Of a stretch of DNA of 34,241 bases, positions 1 to 7,619 are shown in pieces; within the stretch, counting starts at the first letter, position 1; every line of letters starts with the position of its first letter. Below the pieces are notes generated by a model. The model ran no database searches. It was given only the letters and a program-made list of their open reading frames with translations, and had not been told where the DNA came from. The stretch spans positions 1-34,241 of the forward strand of contig CAMAYC010000045.1 in assembly GCA_945862125.1 (NCBI GenBank), written 5' to 3'. This DNA comes from Reyranella massiliensis 521. GTDB lineage: Bacteria; Pseudomonadota; Alphaproteobacteria; Reyranellales; Reyranellaceae. The position numbers were made by a program, and so were the translations under genes.

Positions 1-746
1 TCGGGCCGAGCCAGGTCGAGTTCACCTTCCGGACCGCGACGGGCCTGGAATCCGCCGACACGATGATGCTGTTCCGCAGTGCCGTGAAGCAGGTCGCCCA
101 GCGTCACGGCTTCCACGCCACGTTCATGTGCCGGCCCAAGCTGCCGAACGTGATGTCGAGCGGCTGGCACCTGCATCAGTCGCTAAAAGACCGGAAGACC
201 CACGCCAACGCGTTCATGGACCCGGCCGAAACGCTGTCGGCCGTGGGTCGACATTATATGGCGGGGCTTCTCGACCATGCGCGGGCCGCCGCGGCGTTCA
301 GCACGCCCACCCTCAACGGATACAAGCGCTACCGCCCGTTCTCGCTGGCGCCCGACCGCGCCGTCTGGGGCCGCGACAATCGCGGCGTCATGGTCCGCGT
401 GCTGGGTGGGCCGGGCGATCCGGCAACGCATCTGGAAAACCGCGTCGGCGAGCCCGCCGCCAACCCCTACCTTTATATGGCGAGCCAGGTCGCGAGCGGC
501 CTCGACGGGATCAGGCGCGAGCTCGACCCCGGCCCCTCAGCCGACACGCCCTACGACACAAAGGCACCGGCCCTGCCGCGCAGCCTCGGCGAAGCGCTGG
601 AAGCGCTGCGTGGCAACCAGGTGCTGCGCGACGCCTTCGGCGATTTCTTCGTCGACTACTATCTCAAGTTGAAGCAAGCCGAGATCGACCGTTTCGCCTC
701 GGAGGTCAGCGACTGGGAGCAGCGCGAGTATTTCTCACTTTTCTGA
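1..746 (+). CDS. Glutamine synthetase family protein, C-terminal part (5' end outside window)
   Basis: The reading frame is open from the first bases (GPSQVEFTF, in frame from position 3) to TGA at 744-746, so the gene begins before the window. The visible part is the GS catalytic domain: the GWHLHQSL segment matches the family's GSGMHxHxSL metal/substrate strand, NGYKRYRPFSLAPDRAVWG matches the NSYKRLxP block, and NRVGEPAANPYLYMASQVASG matches the C-terminal ExRxxDxxANPYL block. Family members ligate ammonia or an amine to glutamate using ATP. The divergent motifs suggest a GlnT/PuuA-like (type III or gamma-glutamyl-amine) member rather than housekeeping GlnA, but the substrate cannot be read from this part. 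A LysE-type exporter follows 14 bases after the stop, so the two may be cotranscribed. Confidence 0.9.
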   Translation, partial: GPSQVEFTFRTATGLESADTMMLFRSAVKQVAQRHGFHATFMCRPKLPNVMSSGWHLHQSLKDRKTHANAFMDPAETLSAVGRHYMAGLLDHARAAAAFSTPTLNGYKRYRPFSLAPDRAVWGRDNRGVMVRVLGGPGDPATHLENRVGEPAANPYLYMASQVASGLDGIRRELDPGPSADTPYDTKAPALPRSLGEALEALRGNQVLRDAFGDFFVDYYLKLKQAEIDRFASEVSDWEQREYFSLF

Positions 747-760
747 AGGGAGTGCCGGTC

Positions 761-1372
761 GTGAGCCTCGAATTCCTGATCACGTCTCTCATTATCGTCG
801 CCTCGCCCGGCACCGGCGCGCTCTACACGCTGGCGGCCGGTCTCTCGCGCGGATCCCGGGCCAGCGTCGTGGCGGCGTTCGGCTGCACGCTCGGCTGCGT
901 GCCGCACATGGCAGCGGCGATCCTGGGACTGGCGGCGCTCCTGCATACCAGCGCGCTCGCCTTCGAGACCTTCAAGTATCTGGGGGTCGCCTACCTTCTC
1001 TACATGGCCTGGAACACGCTGCGCGAGCGTGGCGCGTTGAGCCTAGACGAGGAGACCGGCGCCAGGACGGACGTGCAAGTGACGGTCGAAGCCGTGCTGA
1101 TCAACATCCTCAATCCCAAGCTGTCGATCTTCTTCCTGGCCTTCCTGCCGCAGTTCGTGAGCACGGACGAAGCGCATCCGGTGCCGCACATGCTGATGCT
1201 GAGCGCCGTCTTCATGCTGATGACCTTCGTGGTCTTCGTGGCCTACGGCCTGTTCGCGGCCTCCGTGCGCGACCATGTGATCTCGCGGCCGCGGGTGATG
1301 ATGTGGATGCGCCGCACCTTTGCCGGGGCGTTCGCAGCGCTGGGCGCCAAGCTGGCATTCACCGAGCGTTGA
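761..1372 (+). CDS. LysE/RhtB family amino-acid exporter
   Basis: The 203-residue protein is almost wholly hydrophobic, as expected of the roughly 200-residue, six-helix LysE/RhtB exporters of amino acids and derivatives. Recognisable family segments are SPGTGALYTLAAGLSRG near residue 15 (family PGPxxxxVxxxGLxxG) and NPKLSIFFLAFLPQFV in the middle. The start was set at GTG 761 because GAAGGG at 745-750 lies 10 bases upstream; the in-frame GTG at 752 has almost no room for a ribosome site. The frame stays open far upstream, but that part is antisense or out-of-frame shadow of the GS gene. Position behind a glutamate-ligase-type gene fits export of an amino acid or gamma-glutamyl compound, which is inference. 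Confidence 0.88.
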   Translation: MSLEFLITSLIIVASPGTGALYTLAAGLSRGSRASVVAAFGCTLGCVPHMAAAILGLAALLHTSALAFETFKYLGVAYLLYMAWNTLRERGALSLDEETGARTDVQVTVEAVLINILNPKLSIFFLAFLPQFVSTDEAHPVPHMLMLSAVFMLMTFVVFVAYGLFAASVRDHVISRPRVMMWMRRTFAGAFAALGAKLAFTER

Positions 1373-1376
1373 GCGG

Positions 1377-1853
1377 CTAGCCGCCCTCCAGCATCCTGGT
1401 CCAACGCTTCTGCATCTCGGCCGGGCTCACATTCTCCTTGGGCGTCGACAGCGCCCAGCGGTAACCGAACGGACAGGCGACCATGCCCATGCGGTCGCCG
1501 TAGAATTCGTCCTGCACTGGGCGCACCGCGGTGGCGCCGGCCTTGAGGGCGCGGGCGACGGCGGCATCGGCATCCGGTACCTGGATATGGAAGGCAACGG
1601 GCGAGCCGCCGACGGAGGCCGGGCTTTTGGCGCCGAAGTCCGGGTATTCATCGTTCAGCATCAGGACGCTGTCGCCGATCTGGATCTCGGCATGGCCGAC
1701 CCGGCCCGCCGGCTCGACCAGACGGAACAGTTCCACCGCGCCGAACGCTTTTATGTAGAACGCGATCGCCGCTTTGGCGTCGTGCACGGTGGCATGGGCC
1801 CGCAAGGTCTGTTGCGCGAAAGTCTGGGGCGCGGCCTTCTGCTTTGCTGTCAT
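1377..1853 (-). CDS. VOC family protein (PhnB/glyoxalase-like)
   Basis: The 158-residue protein has the paired beta-alpha-beta-beta-beta layout of vicinal-oxygen-chelate proteins: LRAHATVHDAKAAIAFYIKAFG at the N-terminus, then HAEIQIGDSVLMLNDEYPD, and a second module with VAFHIQVPDADAAVARALKAGA and VQDEFYGDRMGMVACPFGYRW. The DxFYGDRxGxxxDPFGxxW-like ending is typical of the PhnB/YjdN-like subgroup, although the usual aspartate before PFG is replaced by cysteine (ACPFG). The substrate is unknown. It is transcribed divergently from the TetR gene across 45 bases containing a clear palindrome, so it is the likely target of that regulator. It converges with the LysE gene with only four bases between stops. 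Confidence 0.88.
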   Translation of the reverse strand: MTAKQKAAPQTFAQQTLRAHATVHDAKAAIAFYIKAFGAVELFRLVEPAGRVGHAEIQIGDSVLMLNDEYPDFGAKSPASVGGSPVAFHIQVPDADAAVARALKAGATAVRPVQDEFYGDRMGMVACPFGYRWALSTPKENVSPAEMQKRWTRMLEGG

Positions 1854-1875
1854 GGCATCACCTGTGTTATATTAC

Positions 1876-1890
1876 GTTACGTACCGTAAC
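1876..1890. promoter_or_regulatory. Palindromic operator between VOC gene and tetR-type gene
   Basis: Direct reading gives GTTACG-TAC-CGTAAC, two perfect 6-base inverted arms around a 3-base centre, in the 45-base gap between the divergent VOC and TetR genes. This size and placement match operators of TetR-family regulators that control themselves and a divergent neighbour. The right arm ends 8 bases before the TetR ATG, so no ribosome site fits there. The surrounding sequence is locally AT-rich (TGTTATATTACG), as expected of a promoter. Confidence 0.7.
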
Positions 1891-1898
1891 ATTAATAG

Positions 1899-2492
1899 AT
1901 GGCCCGTCAACCCGCCTCATCCACAACCACGCGCGGCCGGCCGCGCGATCCGCGCACACGCGCCGCGATCCTGGCCGCCGCCCGGGCGCTGCTGGAGCGC
2001 GGCGGCCTGACCGCCGTCACCATCGAGGCGATCGCCCAGAAGGCCGGTGTCAGCCGCCCTACGATCTACCGCTACTGGCCCAACGCGCCCGCCGTGGCGA
2101 TGGCTGCATTCCTCGACGTGACCGGCGCACCGGAGGCGGCTCGCAGCACCCGCTCGCCCTATGCCGCCCTTCGCGCCCAGCTCCACGCGGTGGCCGACGC
2201 CTTTGCCGCCCCCGCCGGCCGCAGCGTGGCGGCCATGGTGGCGGCGGCGCAATCGGAGACCGAACTCGCCAAGGCCTTCCGCAACGAATTCATCGCCCGC
2301 AACCGCGACGCCACGCGCCTGCTGCTAGAACGCTGCATCGAGGACGGGCTGATCGCCCCGCCCGCCGACATGGAGCTCGCCCTCGACCTCGTCTTCGGGC
2401 CGCTGTTCTACCGCCTGTTGATGGGCCACGCGCCGATCACGCGCGGCTTCGTCGACCGGCTGCTCGACACGGTCATCCCCGCGTCCGCTTGA
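1899..2492 (+). CDS. TetR/AcrR family transcriptional regulator
   Basis: The 197-residue protein begins with a basic arm (RGRPRDPRTRAAILAAARALL) and has the TetR helix-turn-helix at about residues 36-60: GLTAVTIEAIAQKAGVSRPTIYRYW. The C-terminal ligand domain contains the RNEFIARNRDATRLLLERCIEDGLI segment common in AcrR-like members. The ATG at 1899 follows the palindrome so closely that no Shine-Dalgarno is present; a leaderless transcript is likely. The gene probably represses itself and the divergent VOC gene. Its last 20 bases overlap the end of the convergent nitronate monooxygenase gene. The ligand is unknown; nitro or electrophilic compounds would fit the neighbours, but that is inference. 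Confidence 0.92.
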   Translation: MARQPASSTTTRGRPRDPRTRAAILAAARALLERGGLTAVTIEAIAQKAGVSRPTIYRYWPNAPAVAMAAFLDVTGAPEAARSTRSPYAALRAQLHAVADAFAAPAGRSVAAMVAAAQSETELAKAFRNEFIARNRDATRLLLERCIEDGLIAPPADMELALDLVFGPLFYRLLMGHAPITRGFVDRLLDTVIPASA

Positions 2493-3546
2493 GCGCCGCG
2501 TCGGTCTCGATCACCAGATTCGCAATGATGCTACCGGCTGGCATCTCCCGCGCCAGCGTCGGCGCCTGGCCGCTCCACAGCGGCGTGAAGTCGGTCGAGC
2601 CCTTGGCCTCGGCCGGGCCGCGCAGAGGCTGCGTCGCTTCGGCGGCGCGTGGAAAAGCGGGCGCGGCGGCGCTCATGGGCCCGACCTCGCGCACGATGCG
2701 ATTGACGATGCCGCGCGCCGGGCGGCCGGTGAACACATTGGTGAGCACGGTGCTGTTGTCGTTGGCCTGCTTCAGCGCCGCGCGATGAAGCGGCCCCGTC
2801 TTGGCCTCCGGCGTCAGCATGAAAGCCGTGCCGATCTGGACGCCGGCAGCCCCCAGCGCCAGCGCCGCCGCAACGCCGCGGCCGTCGCCGATGCCGCCGG
2901 CGGCGATCACTGGCACCTTCACGGCATCCACGACCTGCGGCACCAGCGCCATCGTGCCGGCCTGGCGCGAGATGTCGTCGACCAGGAACATGCCGCGATG
3001 GCCACCGGCCTCGGCGCCTTGCGCGATCACCGCATCGGCGCCCTCGCCTTCCAGCCAGCGCGCCTCCTCGGCCGTGGTTGCCGAACTCAGGACCAGAATC
3101 TTCGCCGCCTTCAGGCGCTTCACCAGGGCACGATCAGGCAGGCCGAAATGGAAACTTGCCACCTTGGGCCTGAACTCCAACAGGAGGTCGCACATCGAGG
3201 TGTCGAACGCGGCGCGCGACGGCCCCTTGGTATCGAGCGCGACACCGAGTTCGCCATAATATTGCGCAAGCTTCTGCCGCCAGCGGGCGTCGCGCTCGGC
3301 GTCCACCGCAGGCAGCTTGTGCACGAAGAAGTTGACGTTAAACGGCCGGCCGGTCCCCTGCTTGACCATCTGAAGCTCCTGGCGCGTGCCCTCCGGCGTC
3401 AGCATCGCGGCGGCAATGGCGCCCAGCGCCCCCGCCTCGGAGGTTGCGATCGCCATCTGCGGTGAGGTCACGCCGGCCATCGGCGCCTGCAGAATGGGGT
3501 GTTCGATCCCGAACAGGTCGAGCAGACGACGGTCCTGCCATTTCAT
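2473..3546 (-). CDS. Nitronate monooxygenase (NMO/2-nitropropane dioxygenase family)
   Basis: The 357-residue flavoprotein is of normal family length and oxidises alkyl nitronates such as propionate-3-nitronate with FMN and oxygen. The N-terminal GIEHPILQAPMAG is the first FMN-site motif. QGAEAGGHRG near residues 176-185 contains the proposed catalytic base H183. AAGGIGDGRG at 215-224 and GVQIGTAFMLTPEA hold the phosphate-binding loops. AAG GAG upstream of ATG 3546 is a good ribosome site. The gene converges with, and overlaps by 20 bases, the TetR gene. NMO-family annotation is broad; some members are enoyl reductases (FabK-like), so the exact substrate is open. Confidence 0.9.
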   Translation of the reverse strand: MKWQDRRLLDLFGIEHPILQAPMAGVTSPQMAIATSEAGALGAIAAAMLTPEGTRQELQMVKQGTGRPFNVNFFVHKLPAVDAERDARWRQKLAQYYGELGVALDTKGPSRAAFDTSMCDLLLEFRPKVASFHFGLPDRALVKRLKAAKILVLSSATTAEEARWLEGEGADAVIAQGAEAGGHRGMFLVDDISRQAGTMALVPQVVDAVKVPVIAAGGIGDGRGVAAALALGAAGVQIGTAFMLTPEAKTGPLHRAALKQANDNSTVLTNVFTGRPARGIVNRIVREVGPMSAAAPAFPRAAEATQPLRGPAEAKGSTDFTPLWSGQAPTLAREMPAGSIIANLVIETDAALKRTRG

Positions 3547-3612
3547 GCCGCTTCTCCTTGCGTTTCGTCCCGAGACTAGCCGCGCACGTTCTTTGCAAGT
3601 AGCTGATTCTCC

Positions 3613-3625
3613 AGGGGCGGCCCCT
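3613..3625. promoter_or_regulatory. Short palindrome in divergent NMO/VOC intergenic region
   Basis: AGGGGC-G-GCCCCT is a perfect 6-base inverted repeat around one base. It lies in the 119 bases between the divergent nitronate monooxygenase and second VOC genes, and GATAAT at 3628-3633 just downstream could serve as a -10 element for the VOC gene. No matching -35 is evident at the proper distance. It could be a regulator site or a minor hairpin. Confidence 0.3.
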
Positions 3626-3665
3626 CTGATAATTTGTGCGGCATCGCCCGCCTGGGAGAAGTCCG

Positions 3666-4031
3666 ATGATGCGCGGCAGCACGACCATCTTCACCGTCAA
3701 GGACATCACGGAGAGCCTCGCCTACTACCGTGATAAGATCGGCTTCGACGTCGCCTTCGAATACGGCACGCCGACCTTCTATGTTGGGCTGTGCTCCGGT
3801 GCGGTCACGCTCCACCTCGTCTCAGCGGCGCAAACGCCGCGCCAGCCCGGCCACGGCGCCGTCAGCATCTTCGTCGACGACGTCGATGCGATGCACGCCG
3901 ATCTCGTCAAGCGCGGCGCCAAGGTGCTCAAGGAACCCAAGGATTACGACTACGGCCTGCGCGACTTCGACGTCTCCGACCTCGACGGCAACGTGATCTT
4001 CTTCGGCATGGAAAGCCGGAAAGCGCCCTGA
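3666..4031 (+). CDS. VOC family protein (glyoxalase/bleomycin-resistance-like)
   Basis: The 121-residue single-domain protein reads STTIFTVKDITESLAYYRDKIGFDVAFEYG at the N-terminus and GAVSIFVDDVDAMHADLVKRGAKV followed by YGLRDFDVSDLDGNVIFFG at the C-terminus. The latter is the standard second VOC module with the DxDGNxIxF metal-site strand and its glutamate nearby (GMESRK). Homologues act on glutathione adducts, catechols or antibiotics; the substrate is not predictable. The start is ATG 3666 with GGAGA at 3655-3659; an ATG three bases later is an alternative. A frame extension upstream to 3636 lacks a ribosome site. Confidence 0.87.
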   Translation: MMRGSTTIFTVKDITESLAYYRDKIGFDVAFEYGTPTFYVGLCSGAVTLHLVSAAQTPRQPGHGAVSIFVDDVDAMHADLVKRGAKVLKEPKDYDYGLRDFDVSDLDGNVIFFGMESRKAP

Positions 4032-4125
4032 GTCGCCTCACGGCAGCATCCCTCAAACGTGACTTCACACGGCGGTCGTTCGACCTCATTACCTGGAGGC
4101 TGAAGCCGAGCGTTGGAGGATTGTC

Positions 4126-4230
4126 ATGGCGTGGAGATTTCTCTTGATCGCGCTATTGCTGACGCCGCTGGCCGCCTGCGGCGACCCGCAACCCTGCCCG
4201 TGGGATTGCACGCGCATGCGCGGGAACTGA
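4126..4230 (+). CDS. Putative 34-residue mini-lipoprotein
   Basis: GGAGGA at 4115-4120 stands five bases before an ATG opening a 34-codon frame. The product starts MAWRFLLIALLLTPLAAC: a positive residue, a hydrophobic stretch and the lipobox LAAC, so signal peptidase II would be expected to cleave before C18. The mature lipopeptide would be 17 residues, CGDPQPCPWDCTRMRGN, with three cysteines (C18, C24, C28) and no other domain. Very small lipoproteins of this type (entericidin-like in size, not in sequence) are often missed in annotation. The amidase gene starts 69 bases later with its own ribosome site. Function is unknown. Confidence 0.6.
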   Translation: MAWRFLLIALLLTPLAACGDPQPCPWDCTRMRGN

Positions 4231-4299
4231 CGCCGCACCGGCATACTTGCCAAAGGCACGCTTCTCCCGGACGCTGCGACGACGCAAGGAGAAGCTCAC

Positions 4300-5700
4300 A
4301 TGGAACTTTGGCAGTACGACGCGACCGACCTGGCGCGACTCATCCGCAACGGACAGGCCTCGGCCCGCGAAGCCGTCGATTCGGTGCTGGGCCGCCTGCA
4401 TAAGGTCAATCCCGCGATCAACGCCGTGGTGCGCGTGCTGGAAGACGATGCCCGCGCCCAGGCCGAGACCGCCGATGCCGCCCGCGCCCGCGGCCACGCG
4501 CTGCCACCGCTGCACGGCGTGCCGGTCACGACCAAGATCAACGTCGACCAGGCGGGCTTGCCGACCGACAACGGCGTCATCCCGCTGAAGGACCTCATCG
4601 CCAAGGAAGACAGCCCCGTCGTCGCCAACCTGAAGCATGCCGGCGCCATCATCGTCGGCCGCACCAATGCGCCAGCCTTCTCCATGCGCATCTTCGCCGA
4701 CAACGCTCTGCACGGCCGCACGCTCAATCCGCGCGACCCCTCAGTGACGCCGGGCGGGTCGAGCGGCGGCGCGGGAGCGGCCGTCGCCACCGGCATCGGC
4801 CCGATCGCACACGGCAACGACATCGGCGGATCGGTGCGAATCCCCGCCTACTGCAACGGTGTGGTCGGCTTGCGCACCGGCTTCGCCCGCATCCCGTCCC
4901 TCAACCCGACCGCAGCGGCATCAGGACGGCCGATCGGCGCCGTGCTGATGGCGGTACAGGGCCCACATACCCGCACGGTACGCGACGCGCGCCTCGCCCT
5001 CGAGGTGATGGCGCGCGGCGACCGGCGCGACTGGCGCTGGAACGACGTGCCGATGCAGGGCCCGCCGCCGGCCCGGCCGATCAAGGTCGCGATCGTGCCC
5101 GAGGTGCCGGGTGGCAAGAGCCATCCCGCACAGGCCGCGGCGGTGCGCCAGGCCGGCAAGCATCTGCAGGCCGCAGGCTACGTCGTCGAGGAAATGCTGC
5201 CGCCCGACATCGAGCGCGGCGTCGAACTCTGGCACGAGATCTGTGTCACCGACGTCATCGGCGGCCTGTGGCCGACCATGCAGAAAATGGGCGATCCCGA
5301 CGGCATTGCCGCCATGAGGGGCTGGCTCGACATCCACAAGCCGGTCGACCTCGCGACCTATGTCGCCGCCCTCACCGAACGCGAAAGCCTGCTGTTCCGC
5401 TGGATGACCTTCTTCCAGCAATGGCCGCTGGTGATCCTGCCCACGCTTTCCGACCTGCCGCCCAAGCAGGTGGCCGACATCACCCGCGACGGCCAGGCGA
5501 CGGTGCTGGACGCGATGCGCCCCGCCCTGCTCGCCCCGCTGCTCGGCCTGCCCGGCCTTGCCGTGCCGGTCGGCAGCCACGGCAAGCTGCGCACGGGTGT
5601 CCAGATCATGGCGATGCGCAATCGCGAGGATCTCTGCCTCGACGCGGGTGAGGTGATCGAGGCGGCCGAGGGCATCGTGACGCCGATCGACCCTTCGTGA
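4300..5700 (+). CDS. Amidase signature family protein
   Basis: The 466-residue enzyme has the amidase-signature catalytic core, which hydrolyses carboxamides through a Ser-cisSer-Lys triad. The lysine is K79 in VPVTTKINVD, the glycine-serine loop is PGGSSGGAGA with S154, and the nucleophile is S178 in HGNDIGGSVRIPAYCNG. The C-terminal segment LLAPLLGLPGLAVPVG matches the usual GxPxxxxP closing block. K79 is followed by isoleucine rather than the common aspartate. AAGGAGAAG lies just before ATG 4300. The substrate is not predictable; this branch is often annotated as amidase or Asp-tRNA amidotransferase subunit A, but no GatB/GatC is adjacent, so a catabolic amidase is more likely. It converges with the PLD-like gene. 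Confidence 0.92.
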   Translation: MELWQYDATDLARLIRNGQASAREAVDSVLGRLHKVNPAINAVVRVLEDDARAQAETADAARARGHALPPLHGVPVTTKINVDQAGLPTDNGVIPLKDLIAKEDSPVVANLKHAGAIIVGRTNAPAFSMRIFADNALHGRTLNPRDPSVTPGGSSGGAGAAVATGIGPIAHGNDIGGSVRIPAYCNGVVGLRTGFARIPSLNPTAAASGRPIGAVLMAVQGPHTRTVRDARLALEVMARGDRRDWRWNDVPMQGPPPARPIKVAIVPEVPGGKSHPAQAAAVRQAGKHLQAAGYVVEEMLPPDIERGVELWHEICVTDVIGGLWPTMQKMGDPDGIAAMRGWLDIHKPVDLATYVAALTERESLLFRWMTFFQQWPLVILPTLSDLPPKQVADITRDGQATVLDAMRPALLAPLLGLPGLAVPVGSHGKLRTGVQIMAMRNREDLCLDAGEVIEAAEGIVTPIDPS

Positions 5701-5701
5701 G

Positions 5702-7507
5702 CTAGCTTCGGATCTCGCGGAAGATGCACTTGTCGACGCCGTCGCCCGAGACGGCGGCGCGCTTCGACCATTGCCACAGCGGATTCCAGTAGGACTCGAG
5801 CATCGCATCGGCGCCCTTGCGATCGTCGATGATGTAGCCGAACTCCTGCAGGTTCACCGGGTACATATTGTCCGAGCCGATATAGAAAACGCGATCGTCG
5901 ACCATCCAGAACTTGGAATGGTTGGCGATCGTCTTGCCGCCGGGCCATGAATCGTCCGGCCCGAAGCGAAACGGTGCGAGGTGGAAGCGGCTGCACAGCA
6001 GCGCGTTCACCGGATCGGGGCCACGGCGAATCGCGTAGCGCGACTTGGGATCGGCTGCATCGACGCGCTTCTGCACGATCTCCTTGAGGCGCTTGGCCAG
6101 CGCTTCCATCGGCACGTCGTTGAAATACGGGCTGCCGCTGTTGCCGATAGAGCCCGGATTGGAGAGCACGACGTAAACGTTTCCCTCGCGCTCCATCATC
6201 AGGTCGACCATCTCGTTCAGCGCGCCTTCGGGAAAGAGCGTGTCGGAGCGGCCGAAGCGGAAACCGAGGTCCTGCTGGGCGAGGTAGATGTTCTTCCGGG
6301 CGGCACCAAACATCAGATCGCGCGCCAGCTCACTCTGATTGGCGAATTCCTCGGTGATGCCCGAGCCCAGGCGGCCTATGGCCATGACTTCCAGGCTGCC
6401 GGCGACCGCAATCGGGCGGCGCTGACCCCGGGCCGCAAAGGCCGGTGGACAGCGTTGCCCCGGCTCGCCCTCGCCCGCGGCGAAACTCACCAGAGAGATC
6501 GATGCTTTCTGGCCGACGTTGTCGCAGACGAAGCGCCACATCCGGTCGGCGAAGCGCGAGGCGCTGGCGGCCGCCGGGCCGCGGACCTGCATCGAGAGAT
6601 CGTGCACCGGATTGTCGGTGAGATAATCCTCGGTCCAGAGATTGTGGCCGCCGACCAGCGCCTCGCGGTCGTCGACCACGATGTACTTACCATGGCTCCA
6701 CGAGAAGCTGTTGCAGGTCTCGAAGGCGGTACAGGATCGCATGGCGGCGACGCTCACCGAGACACGCGACCCCGGGATGCCCCGGGCGCCGGATACGAGT
6801 TCCTTGAGAAGCGCCGCGGCATCGACGCCCTTGGGCGGAAACTGGCCGATCAGGAATCGGACTTCGACTGGACGTCGGCTGTAGGCGATCTGGGTGATGG
6901 CGGCGCGCAGGGCCGCGACGAAGCGGCCATCGGGTGCCGGCTGAAGCTGCACGATGTCGACGGTCTGGCGCGCGCGTGCCACCAACTCGTGGATGCGGAC
7001 CGGCAGGGCATCGGAATGGCCGAGGCAAACCTTGCGCCTGGCATCCCGCCGGCCGGGCGTGAGCGGCCAGATGGCGGCGCAGGTGCCGCCACGGCAGTCG
7101 GCATCGCTGCTGCAGGACGGCAGCGAGATGTCGGGTTCGCAATCCTTGCAGCCCATGGCGAACCAGATGAGGTCGTCGGCCTTGCGGCCCCAGCGGTTGG
7201 GCGTCTGCACCAGCCAGTCGGCCATCAGCGTGTTGCCCCGCGTGAGATCGTAGGTGACGCCGGCATAGGCGCCCGTCGGATCGCTCTTGGCCAGTTCGCG
7301 CTTGAGCTGCCGCAGCAGCGGCTCGGACCTGGAGGGATCGGGCGCCTCCAGTCCGCGGTCGCGGATCAGCGAGCTGAGCGCGGTCGACGGGGTCAGCAGG
7401 CCGTAGGCACGCTCACCCTGCCCCTCGGCGACCGAACCGCTCGGGAGATCGCCACTGCACGAGGCCAGTGCCGCGAACAGCAGCAGTCCCCAGATTTTCC
7501 ATGCCAT
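5702..7507 (-). CDS. Phospholipase D-like lipoprotein with two HKD motifs
   Basis: The chosen ATG 7507 gives 601 residues beginning MAWKIWGLLLFAALASC, a lipoprotein signal with lipobox LASC (C17); the frame is open to 7579, but those codons would bury the signal. Two HxKxxxxD motifs mark the PLD superfamily: HGKYIVVD at H272 followed by GGHN, and HSKFWMVD at H530 followed by GSDN. The pair forms one active site that hydrolyses or transfers phosphodiesters through a phosphohistidine. Around residues 119-162 is a cysteine-rich insert (CKDC, CSSDADCRGGTC) unlike bacterial cardiolipin synthases. Function as an exported phospholipase or nuclease-like enzyme is inference. It converges with the amidase with one base between the genes. 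Confidence 0.85.
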   Translation of the reverse strand: MAWKIWGLLLFAALASCSGDLPSGSVAEGQGERAYGLLTPSTALSSLIRDRGLEAPDPSRSEPLLRQLKRELAKSDPTGAYAGVTYDLTRGNTLMADWLVQTPNRWGRKADDLIWFAMGCKDCEPDISLPSCSSDADCRGGTCAAIWPLTPGRRDARRKVCLGHSDALPVRIHELVARARQTVDIVQLQPAPDGRFVAALRAAITQIAYSRRPVEVRFLIGQFPPKGVDAAALLKELVSGARGIPGSRVSVSVAAMRSCTAFETCNSFSWSHGKYIVVDDREALVGGHNLWTEDYLTDNPVHDLSMQVRGPAAASASRFADRMWRFVCDNVGQKASISLVSFAAGEGEPGQRCPPAFAARGQRRPIAVAGSLEVMAIGRLGSGITEEFANQSELARDLMFGAARKNIYLAQQDLGFRFGRSDTLFPEGALNEMVDLMMEREGNVYVVLSNPGSIGNSGSPYFNDVPMEALAKRLKEIVQKRVDAADPKSRYAIRRGPDPVNALLCSRFHLAPFRFGPDDSWPGGKTIANHSKFWMVDDRVFYIGSDNMYPVNLQEFGYIIDDRKGADAMLESYWNPLWQWSKRAAVSGDGVDKCIFREIRS

Positions 7508-7546
7508 GACAGTAATTGAGCCCTCTTGCAGACCGCAGCGCAACAT

Positions 7547-7576
7547 CCGCCTCCAAAGCAAGTGGCATTGAGGCGG
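7547..7576. promoter_or_regulatory. Inverted repeat in divergent PLD/ABC intergenic region
   Basis: CCGCCTC at 7547-7553 and GAGGCGG at 7570-7576 are perfect inverted arms 16 bases apart. They sit in the 112-base gap between the divergent PLD-like lipoprotein gene and the ABC operon. The placement suits a shared operator or a hairpin in the 5' leader of the ABC transcript. No clear sigma-70 boxes can be assigned. Confidence 0.3.
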
Positions 7577-7619
7577 CATAAGGCGCTACCATCGCCACAA
7601 CGACTATCGGAGGAAAAAG

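Noticed and set aside
5981-7519. 512-codon plus-strand open frame opposite the PLD-like gene
   Set aside because: The minus-strand frame has two full HKD motifs and a lipoprotein signal; the plus frame has no recognisable domain.
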